Source: Patiria pectinifera
Lineage: Eukaryota; Echinodermata; Asteroidea; Valvatida; Asterinidae
NCBI GenBank assembly: GCA_029964075.1
Contig: CM057136.1
Span: 5,704,001-5,768,000 of the forward strand
Direction: 5' to 3'
DNA: 64,000 nucleotides
Positions 10,290-22,631 of the stretch are shown piece by piece. Position 1 is the stretch's first letter; the number at the start of each line of letters is the position of its first letter. The notes beneath the pieces are model-generated. The model had not been told where the DNA came from and did no database searches. It saw nothing but the letters and a program-made list of their open reading frames with translations. Both the position numbers and the translations under genes were made by a program.

Positions 10290-12060
10290 GTGACAACTAG
10301 CATAGATCCTGATATAAACTTTCAAGCTCCTACCATTAATTGCGATTACTATGATCAAGAACAATTTGTAAATGCATTTAACAAAAATAAATGTTCAAAC
10401 CTGAAATTGCTACACATTAATGCACGCAGCCTAACCACAAATATTACTAGTATTATTAACTGTGTAAATGTTTTAGAAAACACATTTCCAGTGATTGGGA
10501 TATCTGAAACATGGTTAAAAGACATCCAAGATCCACTAGTCCAAATTCAGAATTTTTCTCTAGAAGGATTCTGCAGACCAAGCAAAAGAGGTGGTGGAGT
10601 GGCACTCTACATTAATGCATTAGAGACGATATAGTGTATAAGATTCGCAATGATATATCAGTGAACAATTCGGATATAGAATCACGTTTTATTGAGCTTG
10701 TTAACGACCACAATAGCAACGTGGTTATTGGAGTTGTGTACAAATCACCAAGTGCCTCATTTAATGCTTTTATGGAACACATCAATGAAATATTGACATG
10801 TGTAAACAATGAAAATAAAAAGTGTTATATTATGGGCGACTTTAATATTGATATTATGCAATATGACACAGACAATACTGTGCGTGATTTCATGGATACT
10901 ATACATTCTCAATCGTTTTATTCTACTATAAATAAACCCACAAGGATAACTGCTAATACTTCGACTATCATTGACAATATCTTAACGAATGATTTTCTTA
11001 ATGATCAGTCTGGTATTTTAGTTACAGACATAAGCGATCATTTGCCAGTATTTTTAGTTATTGATAATTTAAGAGAGAACCAACAGAATGAACGACAATA
11101 TAGTAGGCGTGATTTTAGTAGAAATAATATTCAAAATTTTGTTTACGATCTTGATCAAATTGACTGGAGCTTTATAACATTACAGAATAATCTGCATAAT
11201 ATATATGATATTTTCCTTGAACTTGTTCACAAACTTTATGATAAGCATTTTCCCTTGCATGAGGTGAAGCGACGGTATGATACTTGTAAGTCTCCATGGC
11301 TAACTGATGGTATTTATAAATCGATAAGGAGGAAAAACTGTCTAGTATAAAAAATATCTCAGACATCCTAATTCACAAAACAAAATTATTTATACTGTGT
11401 ATAAAAGTAAATTGAATACATTGATTCGAATTTCAAAGCAAAACTATCTTTAAAAGAAGTTTGACCACGAAAAGAGCAATGCAAAAGGAACGTGGAAAAT
11501 AATTAATTCTTTAATAAAAATTCTTTAACTTCAAATGTTCATTGTTATAAAACCAGGAGTATCGCAAAGAAAAATCTTCATGTTGGCTTCAATAGAACGA
11601 CAGTGTTCAAAAATGGAATAGTTCAACGTGGCACGAGTATCTGGAATAGTCTAAGTATCCCTCTTAAATCGTCTTTAACTCTATGTACATTTATCAAAAA
11701 ATTAAAAACACAACTTCTTACATTTTATTCGTAGTCTGTTGATACTTTGTAAACATACAACAATGGCTTAATGATACTCCTGTTTGTTTGTTTTTCTGTC
11801 ATTGTCCTTAGTTCGTATATACTTAATTGTCCGTCAGTCTGTAAGTGTCCAACGGGTCAGGGAACAAAAGCGATCGCTTCACCCTATCCCCGTGTTGTTA
11901 TGTGGATTATGCATATATTTTCATTATGTTAATAACGGTGTTGTGTAAAATCACTTCGTATTATACTTTGTAGGCCTATGCTTAAATGTTAACATAACGA
12001 TTTAATATTTCTAGTGACATAACAACGTTGAAATAAATGTTCAGTAATTGTAATTGTAAT
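10290..12060 (+). pseudogene. CR1/L2-like non-LTR retrotransposon, endonuclease present, reverse transcriptase deleted
   Basis: The frame 10290-10630 gives LKLLHINARSL, VIGISETWL and a GGGVALYI block. A frameshift near 10630 moves to the frame 10634-11350 with GVVYKSP, CYIMGDFNIDI, NKPTRIT, IIDNILTND and SDHLPVF. These are the catalytic blocks of the AP-like endonuclease of CR1/L2 elements (E, GDFN, SDH). After 11350 the frame breaks, and the fingers-palm RT motifs are absent. Remnants of the C-terminus (VFKNGI...SIWNSLSIPL, near 11605-11665) and a 3' tail with ATTGTAATTGTAAT near 12046 follow. It is therefore an internally deleted, dead copy; a target duplication was not identified. Confidence 0.85.
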
Positions 12061-12128
12061 CTCAAAGTATTAAATTTGAATATACCTTAACAAGCAATGT
12101 TTCCACCGTTAGGACGTACGGTTGGAGA

Positions 12129-12317
12129 CAGTGGCGTAGCCAGGAATTTTTCAGTGGGGAAGGGGGAGGGGCGCTAGGGGGGCTGGAACATTTCATGGGG
12201 GGCGTCATGTAGATCAATGATAATTTTGTTAGAAACTCAAAATCTCAGTGGGGGGGGCGACTGGGGGGGGGGCGATGAGGTTTCATGGGGGCTGTCGCCC
12301 CCGTGGCTACGCCACTG
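12129..12317. mobile_element. Complete 189-bp MITE with 8-bp target-site duplication
   Basis: The terminal inverted repeats CAGTGGCGTAGCCA and TGGCTACGCCACTG are perfect over 14 bp. GTTGGAGA occurs directly before (12121-12128) and after (12318-12325), an 8-bp target duplication as made by hAT-type transposases. The interior is G-rich with no coding potential. Confidence 0.9.
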
Positions 12318-12479
12318 GTTGGAGAGCATAAATGCAACTACTAAACATAGAACTAGCGATAGCAAAACATTACTTCCATGTACATTTCATTCCATGGAGC
12401 ATTAATTAGCCCTCAATGCATGCCCTAAGATTGTGACGGAATTCACTGCCTGAAACAAAATTCGTCTAACCGAATTAGG

Positions 12480-12715
12480 TCAAGTTTGTCCCAACATGTA
12501 CAATAAGCAATTCAGGGGGTGGCCACATAGCCGCCATCTCATCCAATAATTTGGGAACATCGCCTCACCCGGCACCCCCAATCCTGTTCCAGCGGAATGG
12601 CCTGCAACCCAAGCGGCAAGCTGCCCGGCGCACAATCGAATCACCAATGATCCAGACATCACCTGTGAACACATCATGTTTTGTTTCAGGTTGGATCCAA
12701 ACCATTTAAGCAAGG
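12480..12715 (-). pseudogene. Possible fragment of a retroelement SGNH-like domain
   Basis: The minus-strand frame has the order SGSLVIRLCAGQLAAW, AGTGLGVPG and MRW, followed by a hydrophobic stretch. This resembles the GDS-V-R / GG--LGLPG / GGMRW layout of SGNH-hydrolase-like domains carried by some tyrosine-recombinase retroelements. The catalytic GDS is replaced (SGS) and the domain is cut short. The resemblance is by eye only. Confidence 0.3.
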
Positions 12716-13017
12716 AGATAACCCAGACACATTTATCAACTTACCGAACGGCAGGCAGCCATGTCGCTCGTCAACGCCCCCTGCGGTAAAAAAGAAACGC
12801 AACATTTGAGTGTGCATGAGTACATTATGCACTAGCCTGAATTGTAGGGCAACATTTAAGCCCAGAGTTGATTGGAAATCATCTTTTGTCTTGGGTATCT
12901 CCTTACTTGATAAAGTCTAAAGAGTTGTTGTTACCAGGCCGAGTCCTGAAGGGCCTAGAGGGCCAAGAGTAAATGTGCAGAGTCCTGATGGGCTGTGAGA
13001 GCTTTTGCTGATATACA

Positions 13018-13470
13018 GGGTGAGTCAAAAAAAGACACCCAAATGTCGGGACTATTATTTTTATAAAGTTTTGCATGTAGCACTTTCAAAATCTAGGATA
13101 TGAAAGCCAAATTCATAAGCTTTCTTTTAGTACAAGAATCATTCAAATCACTCATGCACTTTTTAAGTTACGTAATTTTAAACACAACCACCGTTTTAAA
13201 GTTCTGTCCGCGGATCACAAAAAAAGGTGTGCGTTCAGCAAAACGAAAACAATTCACACACATCCCTTTGTGATTTGTTTTCGTTTTGCTGAAAGAACAC
13301 TCACCTTTTTGTGATCTGTGGACAGAACTTAAAAACGGTGGCTGTGTTTAAAATTCCGTAACTTGAAAATTACATGAGTGATTTGATTGATTTGTGTACT
13401 AAAAGAAAGCTTATGAAATTGGGCTTTCATATCCTAGCTTTTGAAAGTGCTACATGAAGAACTTCACTAA
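13018..13470. mobile_element. Foldback element, arms of about 190 bp
   Basis: The left arm (about 13058-13250) and right arm (about 13275-13465) are reverse complements with modest divergence. Examples are GTAGCACTTTCAAAATCTAG against CTAGCTTTTGAAAGTGCTAC, and CAGCAAAACGAAAACAA against TTGTTTTCGTTTTGCTG. The centre is near 13265. CAGGGTGAGTCAAAAAAAG at 13018 may be the outer terminus. There is no coding potential. Confidence 0.8.
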
Positions 13471-14597
13471 AACAAATAGTCTAAATCAGATTGTTTCCAA
13501 ATTGTGCTTCAAATTAATAGGCAAATCATTTTCAAATTTCCTTAGATGACATATGCTTTCACAGATTTATCAAAACCAGAAGGTTTGAAATGATTCATGT
13601 CAAAATTGAGAAAACCCGTACATGTATAATATCATACTCAACTTGAAGTGTCGTATGTATATTGAAATAAATTATCAGGTTAAACGGTCTTTCGAAACAA
13701 CCAATTCGCACTTTAATAAAACAATTAATTTGTAATGAATACGTTATTAAGACCATTCTTAATTTGCGCTTCATATATACATGTAAATAGTATTGGAAAT
13801 GACATTACTTTGAAAGAAACTCTTTTTAATATACTACTACAAGAGCTGTACCCAGGCTGTATAACCCAATTAACCTTATCTTTAAATCAAGTTATGTAAA
13901 CTCGGTGTTTGTGTCCCACCATTATCCCATGCTGCATAATAAATACATTAGAAACAAACAACTTGTTTCCCTTTGTTCCATTATTTCGGTCCAAAGCGAA
14001 GCGAATTAGTAGCATGAAATTGCACCATCCCGTAGGCATTAGGCGCACAGGTGACATACGTCACTATCAGTACAGTGTGTGGAATATAAGCAGAAGTCAA
14101 CATTTAAATGTGATGTAAACACGCAGATATGTTTTATTCATAAATACCTCAGACAGTTTAGCTATTCCTATTGGTCGAGAGCCCGTCACGTGGCCGGTCT
14201 TAAACGGATGATAAAGACATGGCTAGCTGGTCTTAAACACTTTTCCAGTGTCACAATAAAATGTGGACTCCTAAAAATCCAGTGCCTCTTATCGTTTCAT
14301 TGGTTGAACGTTCACAATCCTCACGTAGGCATGCGCAACACTACCAGGGAGTCAGAATTTTATAGTTCTAAATTCAAAACGCAACGCGCCAGGTGCGTTC
14401 TGCGCGACATCGCGCAGAACATGATACGCGCGCGTCAATCTCCATAAAAGGGTTGTTTACATCTTACTCCCCAGCTGAACACTCCATTATTTTGCAAGAG
14501 GGATGTTTCAAAAAGCATAAAGTGAATTTGTTGAACAAAATCGGGATGTTTTGAACGAATTATATGATTTTTCTTACCGAAAAGGTATTTATGAATG

Positions 14598-14761
14598 GGA
14601 ATAAATATGTGCTCCGTCGGTATTTATCACTCTGTTTAAGACCACTTAGAGTCTGGGTGCTGATAATTACCCTCGCCTCCGGCTCGGGTAATTATCAGCA
14701 CCCAGACTCTAAGTGGTCTTAAACAGAGTGATAAAAACCTCCAGAGCACACATTTATTCCC
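14598..14761. repeat. Long palindrome with a 50-bp perfect stem
   Basis: Bases 14623-14672 are the exact reverse complement of 14686-14735, with a 13-nt GC-rich loop. Imperfect pairing extends outward to GGGAATAAAT at 14598 and ATTTATTCCC at 14752. Such a perfect arm implies recent origin or active correction. Confidence 0.92.
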
Positions 14762-16232
14762 TTAATAATATAGCAATTAAATATTCACATAATTCATTGG
14801 AAAGGCAAACGACTGGGTTTATTTTGTGGATGAGGGGAAACATTTCAACTTAAAAAGAAAGAAGTAACCCCTAGCAAAAAGTTAAAAAGAGAAGAAGAAA
14901 AAAGTCTTGAGGAGATTTTGAAAGCGGAGGGAAGGGTATAACCTACATCAAAATGTTTCTAATTACAATTTACATTCATTCTAAGATATCAAGGAACAAA
15001 AATCGAATTATATTATACGATTATGTTTTGCTAATAAGATTTTTTTAAAGCCTTTTTTATTCGATAACCACGCGACTTTTGAAAAGAGCATTGCCTTCAT
15101 GGAATAATTATAGCTATCAGCAAAGATCCACCGAGTTCAGCCCGATTCTCCATCAAAACATTTTCCTTCTTTTATTTTCATCGCCGGATCATGATCCCGT
15201 ACAAACTCACAGCATAAATACACAATCTCTGCACACATTTCTCACCGGGGGTCTTTATTTAGTAAAACACAGAGATGTTATAGCAATGTAGGCCTCACAA
15301 TACATTTGAGATGAATCCAATGTCTGTGCATTATTTCTAGAGTAACATTTTAATAGTATTATTTCTCTTATATTTCATTCAATATCGGAATGCATTCGTT
15401 TCGGCTCCTTCAAAAAAAAATGAGGGCGCTCTTTCATTAATCCTGATCAGTGATGGTCATCATCCTTATTAAAGGCAGACTTGAACCTGATATTATCAAC
15501 ACTTGTGGATTGCATGCCTGCACCCGCGCCCGAAACCACGCCCTCAATCTGACCGCATCCGGGAGTTTTCCTTCGCAATTGTTTCTCCTAAAAACATAAT
15601 AATTAATGATTTTTTTTTTCATTTCGCTGGTAGTCGTCAAAAACGTATAAAATTGTCATTGCTTGTGACATCCTCGCTGGTTCCCACAGTACTGAATTAT
15701 TGTACGAATCTCCATATATACACATGTACGTGTGTGTGTGGGATTCCGTGTGTGGTTGGTTGAGAGCGAATGCCATCGATACTTTGATTATTTCCGGCCA
15801 AGTGACAGTATTTATCACGGGGTGAATCATATGATTGACATTTTATGAAATGCAACAAGATGGCGTTCCCCGGCAAGGGAGAACATTTTTCCTGACAATG
15901 GTTCGGATGTGACTTCGAATACGTGAGTATCATTCAGTTTTATTGGGGGGTTTGTGCTTGGCTCGATTAATGCTCGAATTACGGAGCCCACCGATCATTG
16001 GCCTAATCCTAGTCCGAGTAACTTGGTACCGAGTAACTTGGACCCAACTTATCGCCTTTTTAACATTCGGACATGGTCTGGCGATTAGTAGGGTCCAAGC
16101 TAATCCTTATATGCCGAGCAACACAATTCTGTCATTGACCCAAAAACCCAACATTACCCAACAAAAACATTAGATTTCACCCTCAAAACGGCCTCCAAAT
16201 TATACTAGATATGCCACCTGAGTAGCTGGAGT

Positions 16233-16949
16233 GGGGGTCAGACAAGTCGACCGTTGAGACAACTCGACTCGGGACAAGTCGACCGTTGAGACAACTCGAC
16301 CGTATGTGCGATAAATGGAAAGACAAGTCGACTGTTGAGACAAGTCGCCTCGCATGTTTTAGGCCTAATTTTGGGGAAAGTACCGGGGATTTTGACGGTG
16401 GCTGATCGCCGTTTGGGAGTAATGACATATGAGGTTTTTTTTTGTTGCATATAACCATGGAGGAAGGAATTAACAGAGCCGATATAGCGCAGCGTGATTG
16501 TCCGCGTGCACACTGTTCGTTTTTTTCCAGGCCATGTGCACGCATCCCCTGTCAACGTGGTGGTATCGTGCACGGTGGCATCGTTTTTGCCAGGCCTGTG
16601 CGCCCATTTGCCGGTCAACTTGTCCGTACCGTGCACGGTGACATCGTTTGTGCCAGGCCTGTGCGCCCAGCACAGTAGACGTGCCGGTAGACGTGCCCGC
16701 GTGCCGGGCCCGGCCCGGTCCTCGCGGCCGGGCGGGGCGCACCGGCCCGACGCAACGGCCATCGGGTCGGAGCATGTGTTCCTTCCTCCATGGTCGGAGC
16801 GCCCTCTGTACATCAAGCATACCCGCACCGCGCCTGTGATCGGTCTTGCCACATATTTGTGCAACTTTTTCTGATCCACGTGTATTCATTTCCATTCAGT
16901 CGAGTTGTCCCGAGTCGAGTTGTCTCAACGGTGGACTTGTCTGACATTC
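16233..16949. mobile_element. 717-bp DNA transposon inserted only in copy 1, 8-bp target duplication
   Basis: GCTGGAGT is duplicated at 16225-16232 and 16950-16957, and copy 2 has the empty site (single GCTGGAGT at 49203-49210). The ends form inverted repeats of about 45 bp containing GTCAGACAAGT and CCGTTGAGACAACTCGACTC. An 8-bp duplication fits hAT- or P-like elements. There is no recognisable transposase. The interior (16520-16790) is strikingly GC-rich with 63-bp repeats, and a 213-codon minus-strand frame (16238-16879) crosses it without similarity I recognise. Confidence 0.92.
16520..16678. repeat. 63-bp tandem repeat inside the transposon, about 2.4 units
   Basis: CCAGGCC recurs at 16527, 16590 and 16653, exactly 63 bp apart. 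CGTGCACGGTG-CATCGTTT and CTGTGCGCCCA are shared. The period is a multiple of three, so a frame stays open through it on both strands. Confidence 0.85.
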
Positions 16950-18300
16950 GCTGGAGTTACCCAGCCCTAAATTTTATCATTGGGTTGTAAATGACAACCC
17001 AATGATAAAATTTAGGGCTGGGTAACTCCAGCTACCACCTGAGGTACAAGTAGTCATCGATAATTAAGATGGTTGTAAGACCTACTGAAGTTTTACTTAC
17101 GATCAGGATGAAAAGTGAAATTTCCCATTCAATTCCGAGAGCTCCCCTCGCGATCATGAACACATGAAATTTCCGACTCGTGTTAATGTTTGAACGACGC
17201 GATGTGGTCTTCATGCCCAGCATTCATTCGATGGTCCCCGTATCCCGAGAGCGATTCCGTTACCGAGCGCGCGCGATGCATCGATTATGATAATGAGAAG
17301 ACTGGAACACGTTTGTAAACACAAGTGCATTTCGAACGATAATAGGGAGTCGGGAACTAGCTTGAACTGGTTTTCCGTCCATAAAATCTGCCCTAGTTCC
17401 CAACTCCCTATTATCGCTCGAAATACACCTGTGTTTACAATCGTGATCCAGTCTACTCATTATCATAATCGATGCATCGCGCGCGTTCGGTAATGGAATC
17501 GCACTCGGGATACGGGGACCATTGAGTGAACGCTGGGCATGAAGACCACGTCGCAATTCAAACACGAATCGAAAATTTAATATGTTCACGATCGTGAGGG
17601 GAGCTCTCGGAATTGAACGGGAAATTTCACTTTCATCCAGATCGTAAGTAAACTTCAGTACAATCATCTTAATTATCGATGTCTACTTGTACCTCAGGTG
17701 GCGTATCTAGTAATTTGGAGGCCGTTTTGAGGGTGAACTCTAATGTTTTTGTTGAGCAATGTTGAGTTTTTGTGTCAATGACAGAATTGTGTTGCTCGGC
17801 ATATAACTTACATAGCTTGGACCTTACTATTGCCAGACCATGTCCGAATGTTTAAAAGGCGATAAATTGGGTCCAAGTTACTCGGACTACCTCCATGCTC
17901 GAATTACGGAGCCCACCGATCATTGGCCTAATCCTACCTCCATCATGGCCTAAGCATGGAGGTAGGAATCCCCATTTTTTGGCCAAGCACTGGAGTGGAG
18001 CTGGCACAGAGTTTTAACGTTAGTCTAGTGCGTGGCCATAGAATGGGGCTAGGCTGAGGTATTTGCGTCTGGGACTGCCCTATGCATTGCCTAGCCTAAT
18101 CCTATAAAGTTTAATGCTGATTTATTGCTGTGGGAAAAAATGGAACTTGCTGTTTCAAATTTGATACTATAGTGAATATTTGGCTGGATATTAACACCAG
18201 CTAGATTGTACAGCGCCCTCTTTGATGCGTATAAATGGTAATGGTATACGAGTAGGCCTACATTATAAAACTATTAAAATTACCACCATCATTTGTGCAG

Positions 18301-18372
18301 CACCTGTGGCCGAGTGGATAACGCGTCTATCTCATGAGCCACAGATCCCTGGTTCAAGCCCGGCTTTCAACA
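18301..18372 (+). repeat. tRNA-like sequence (tRNA-derived SINE head or tRNA relic), copy 1
   Basis: TGGCCGAGTGG is a perfect RNA polymerase III A box and GGTTCAAGCCC a good B box, spaced as in a tRNA. The 5' seven bases GCACCTG do not pair with the sequence after the T arm, so it is not an intact tRNA. The copy-2 counterpart has GATTGG in the A box. Confidence 0.55.
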
Positions 18373-21300
18373 TTTAACAATTTTTTTTTCCCAGAAAGAT
18401 ACCCATATCTGGCCATCAGTAATTTTTCCCTTAAATGACCTATCACCCATCAGAAAATGATAATATGTCCTAAAAAGTCAAAATTAGCAAGGACAAATTT
18501 TGAATTTTTACTGAAAAAACACTTAGAAATTTTTAGACCAGTCCCATAGGGTTTGTGCACAGGGTGACAAGTGATGGCCAGATATGGGAATCTTTCCACA
18601 TGTTCAACAAATTGACAGTAGTTGGTGACAATAACTAGGGCATGGGGTTCCGCGAATCACCAATGCTTTGTTGACTACTAGGAAACGACAGTTAAGTACA
18701 AAAATGTACATCAAAATACAGCCATTGCCAAAAATCCACTGCACAGTTTGCCCCTAAACTCCCTACTGTACTTCTTGACATACTCACGTATAATGCACCA
18801 AACAAACACTGGTGGATTCGGTCCCGATTTTTGCCAAAAATGATGAAAAAAATCCATGTTCCATACATGTACTGAGCAACATGGAGAAGTTCCAAGTTCA
18901 TATGAATATGGGCTGATGGGAAGATCGCTTGCAATTGACTTGTGCGCGTGCGCGCATGGCTGGCATCAGAGGCCAATCACAGTTAGTCTCACTGTCTGGC
19001 TCCCTGACCCATTGCCCTTCGGACTTCAAAAATGGGGAAACAGTCTAAATCACAGTGCGCTCTGATTGGGCGCTCAACTGTTTTTTATTTTTATTTGGCC
19101 TTATATTTGTTCTAAACAACTCATTTTTTTGGGCCAGTTTGTAGCCTAATTTTGCATGTTAAATACAATCGTTGGCGAAGCATTATCATTAGGTACCTGA
19201 AGATTGTACATATGTTTACCATTTGTATACTGTATTTAAGTAGTAACTGATTTAGAAAGTACGGTGAAAATTGCCAGTACTAAAATAGTTACTAGTTACA
19301 TACATACATGTACATGTAGTACACACAACATGTACATGTAATTTGAAATTAATATGATATTGATACAGCTAAAAACATGTACTGTAGTTAAAAATAAACT
19401 TATTCCTAACATGTAGCATGTTTTCTCAACCAGGAAGACACCCCTTAAAAATCACACTGACCTTGCCCGGTGTGTGGAGAGTATTATTTGTCTGTGAAAC
19501 GGGATGCTGCAAAAGAAAAGTGAAATCTGTGTGCTGAGTGCATACATTGTATTTAAAATGTGTATGAAATGAGCATTTGACTGAAACAGAAAGAATCTCA
19601 CCGTTTACTTTCTCTTTTATCTCAAAATAACATAGGAATCATGCATAACAATAGGAACATGTACATGAAGAATGTTCTTCTGTTTAGTATTTCCTCAATA
19701 GAGTGTGCAAATCTCACCCCACATTCACTGTTTATGTGAACGTCTTCTAGTCACAGACTCCCGTTTTTGAATTTACCCAATTGTAATATCTGTGTGATTG
19801 ATTGAAAGGAAGTTGGGTCAATAATTTATGTTTTAATAGTAATCAATGTATCGCAATATGTTGTAAATTGTAATGTTTGCTTTTCTCTTCCAGTCAGGAC
19901 ACAAAATAAATGCACAAAATAGGATGTTACACATGTTGTAGATCCTATACATGGTGCCTGGTCGTGCTGTATTCTCATAAAATCTTGCAGGTTTTTGACA
20001 TCAACTTTATACACGCTCTATTACGTATACTTGGTACATGGGACATGGTACCTATATATTATTCAGTAGGCAAACTTAGCAATTAGGGATGTCTACCTGT
20101 ACATTTCTGTTGCTATTAGTTTCACACAACTGTGCATGTACACATGTGCCGGTAGTCAGTGTTAACAGAAGAACCATGTTATGGTGCTTGATTTCCACAG
20201 GTTTTTGGTGTGAACAAGTTACTCTATGTGCATGTTATTCCAGAACTGTACAATTTTTCTTCTTGCGATAATAAAATGTAGTTCATAATTTCAGAATGGA
20301 AAAAACCAATACAGTACTATTATTCATGTACCGTTGTGCACAATTGTGGGTTGGTTTATACTGGTAATTAGTGTCTGGCCTGCATTTGCACGGACATGTA
20401 CATGTATGTATGTAGCAGCATATAGTGACCATTTCTTAAGAAAGGTATTAATGTAGGGCTCCCCATTTTTCTTTTTAAAGTAACAGACATTCATGACTCA
20501 ATTAAACCTATTGGTTTGTGTACATTTATCACAGGACATTTGAAAAGCTAATGGCCGTCCATGCCATAGCAATTGTTCTTAAGTCACCTGACCAAAGAGT
20601 CAATATTTAATTGGTCAATGCACACTGTTTAATTGACAGGCTGGAAAGGTATCAGAACAGTGCAGTAGAGCATTTATTCTCTGCAGATGGGTGTAACTCA
20701 GACAAGTTGGGCAGGTCAGGCACTGGCATTTCTGTACTGTATTCACATCAGCTGTGTGGAAGTGAAGTTGATATTTGACACAAAACTGTTTGGTTTATTG
20801 TCAGAGTTAGATTTGTTTCTTGATTGCAAGTTGCCCTTCAGCTTAGAACATCACACATTTAGAGTACAACAGTACATACATGTACATGTACAGTTCATTT
20901 GGATCAGGTCAGGAATGGCCACAATCACAGATCCTACCCGTGATTGAATAGATATCAGGAAGTAATTGGTCTAAATGCTTCCTCTTCCTTGTAGTTGACT
21001 AGTTGTACATGTACACTTGCTCAAAACAAGTTTATTCTATAACTGTTTACATATTGTAAAAGAATGACTTCCATACATCCATTCATAGACCGTGAGAAAA
21101 TTGTGTAAATTCTACATAACACTTGGGGGTACCTGCATGTACGTATCTGCTTATTGCACATACATGTACATGTACATGTATGCATGGAGGTGGTTTCCTA
21201 CCTCCATGATGTTTTGTATGTATGCTTGTACATGTATGCTGAGGCTGCTTTATATTTGAAAGGATGTATACATATGTACATGGACATTGTAATTGGCAGA

Positions 21301-22046
21301 ATATAGAATTGTACATTAAGTTATCCTCTATGACCTACATGTACATGTATCCATGAGAGCCAGTGAACGACATATCGTGTGTGCATACTTTTTCACAGAA
21401 TTACACGTACATGTACATGTACAATGTACCAGTAAGCGGTGTTAAGTTTGTACCACTAATCTCCACAAACCCAGGGCATCTTCACATGAGTGGCATACAC
21501 CTGAACATGATTGCCCTTGGACAGAAAAGGCGTGAAAGTCTGTCAATAACAGTGTTTGCATACTACTGCAGAGGGCATAGTTATGCATGTACATGTAGGA
21601 ACAGAATTTAGTCTCAAGATCCTCTTGGTCTGTTGCCAGATACACTTTGTAAAACATCATCTTCCTTATTCTGTCCGGCACAGGATACCGTAGCATTTTG
21701 TTCAGAATGCCAATATTGTGGGGCAAGCATCATATACACAGTTTGCAGTGTAGGGTTTCAGCCCAGACGTAATTAGTAGTGTCATCCATTGCAAGCATAC
21801 TCATTAGGAATATGAATACCTCCAAGATAGAATATTGGTAATACAAGTTGTACATTGTACATAAGACAGAATGCATAGCAGCAATGATGCATAGCCTGAT
21901 TCTATGCTTGCATGCTCTGTAGCAGCCATGTCTACTCACTCATGACATTGAATGTGACACGCCTGGAATTAACTTGCCCATATATTTGCACATTTATGTA
22001 TCATTTACATGTGCCTTATGTCCATTTTTGTTCTGTTGCACTGCAG

Positions 22047-22106
22047 ATGAACTGGAACTTGTGATCAACAGAACCGAGGAGGAAACTGTCAAGTATAACT
22101 TCATTT
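22047..22106 (+). CDS. Candidate 60-nt exon, symmetric phase 1-1, copy 1
   Basis: A T-rich tract with TGCACTGCAG precedes it and GTAAGC follows. The only open frame reads ELELVINRTEEETVKYNFI. I do not recognise it. It lies 450 bp upstream of the RAPGEF start codon, so it could be an alternative upstream exon or a chance GT-AG pair. The same exon in copy 2 (54283-54342) differs by one replacement (F to I). Confidence 0.3.
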
Positions 22107-22562
22107 GTAAGCAAAAGCACCGTGCCCTTTTTTCTGGAAAATTCATGTACGCATTGACACTGTGGTAACAGTGTTCAACTCAGAAATACACAAAGTGTTC
22201 TTGAATTGCAAAAAGGAGAACAAGCAAGAGAAGCGAGTGATGTTAAACAGACGGCCGGTAATTTGCTGACATTGATCGCTTGTTAAACCATCAATGCCGG
22301 AACAATTAAAAGACTCCTTCCCGTGGAATAAGAACACCTGTAAATGAGCCTGGAAACTACGCACATGTATGCAGCACAATGTAAACGGATAGACATTTCA
22401 ATTAGAAGCTTGTTAAGACTTGTTAACTGAGTCGGGCAGCTATGTGCTTGATCCACACAAGGGAATTCATGTATGCGTACATCCTGTAGTTTGTACAGCA
22501 ATTACCGTGAACGGCCTGTCTGTGAGTTGTCGTCAGTTTTTGCAGGGGCTGATGCCAACATA

Positions 22563-22631
22563 ATGTCTGCCTACGTGGATCAGCATTACATTAAATGCCT
22601 GCAGAGGACACGTGAGGAAAGAAGTCAACAG
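22563..22631 (+). CDS. RAPGEF2: RAPGEF exon 1 (start codon), copy 1
   Basis: ATG at 22563 begins MSAYVDQ, aligning with the known family N-terminus; the donor GTAAGAAGG follows at 22632. The frame is open upstream to 22473, so a longer N-terminus is formally possible. TTTTTGCAG at 22537-22545 would be a good acceptor if this is not the first exon; the ATG is then preceded by 17 nt. Confidence 0.88.

Larger units (their letters stand above)
15958..17960. repeat. Nested palindrome / foldback complex, copy 1
   Basis: The outer arms (about 15970-16225 and 17690-17905) are reverse complements, for example CACCCTCAAAACGGCCTCC against GGAGGCCGTTTTGAGGGTG. Within them an inner pair of arms (about 17036-17375 and 17400-17690) forms a second foldback around 17387, and a short hairpin sits at 16950-17034. 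A further hairpin, CCTACCTCCA...TGGAGGTAGG, lies at 17934-17968. The complex predates the large duplication because copy 2 has it too. Confidence 0.88.

Noticed and set aside
16238..16879. 213-codon minus-strand frame as a gene
   Set aside because: It lies inside a non-autonomous transposon, exploits a GC-rich 63-bp repeat, overlaps open frames on the other strand and has no recognisable domain.
18301..18372. Functional tRNA gene
   Set aside because: A and B boxes are good, but the acceptor stem does not pair and the second copy has a damaged A box.
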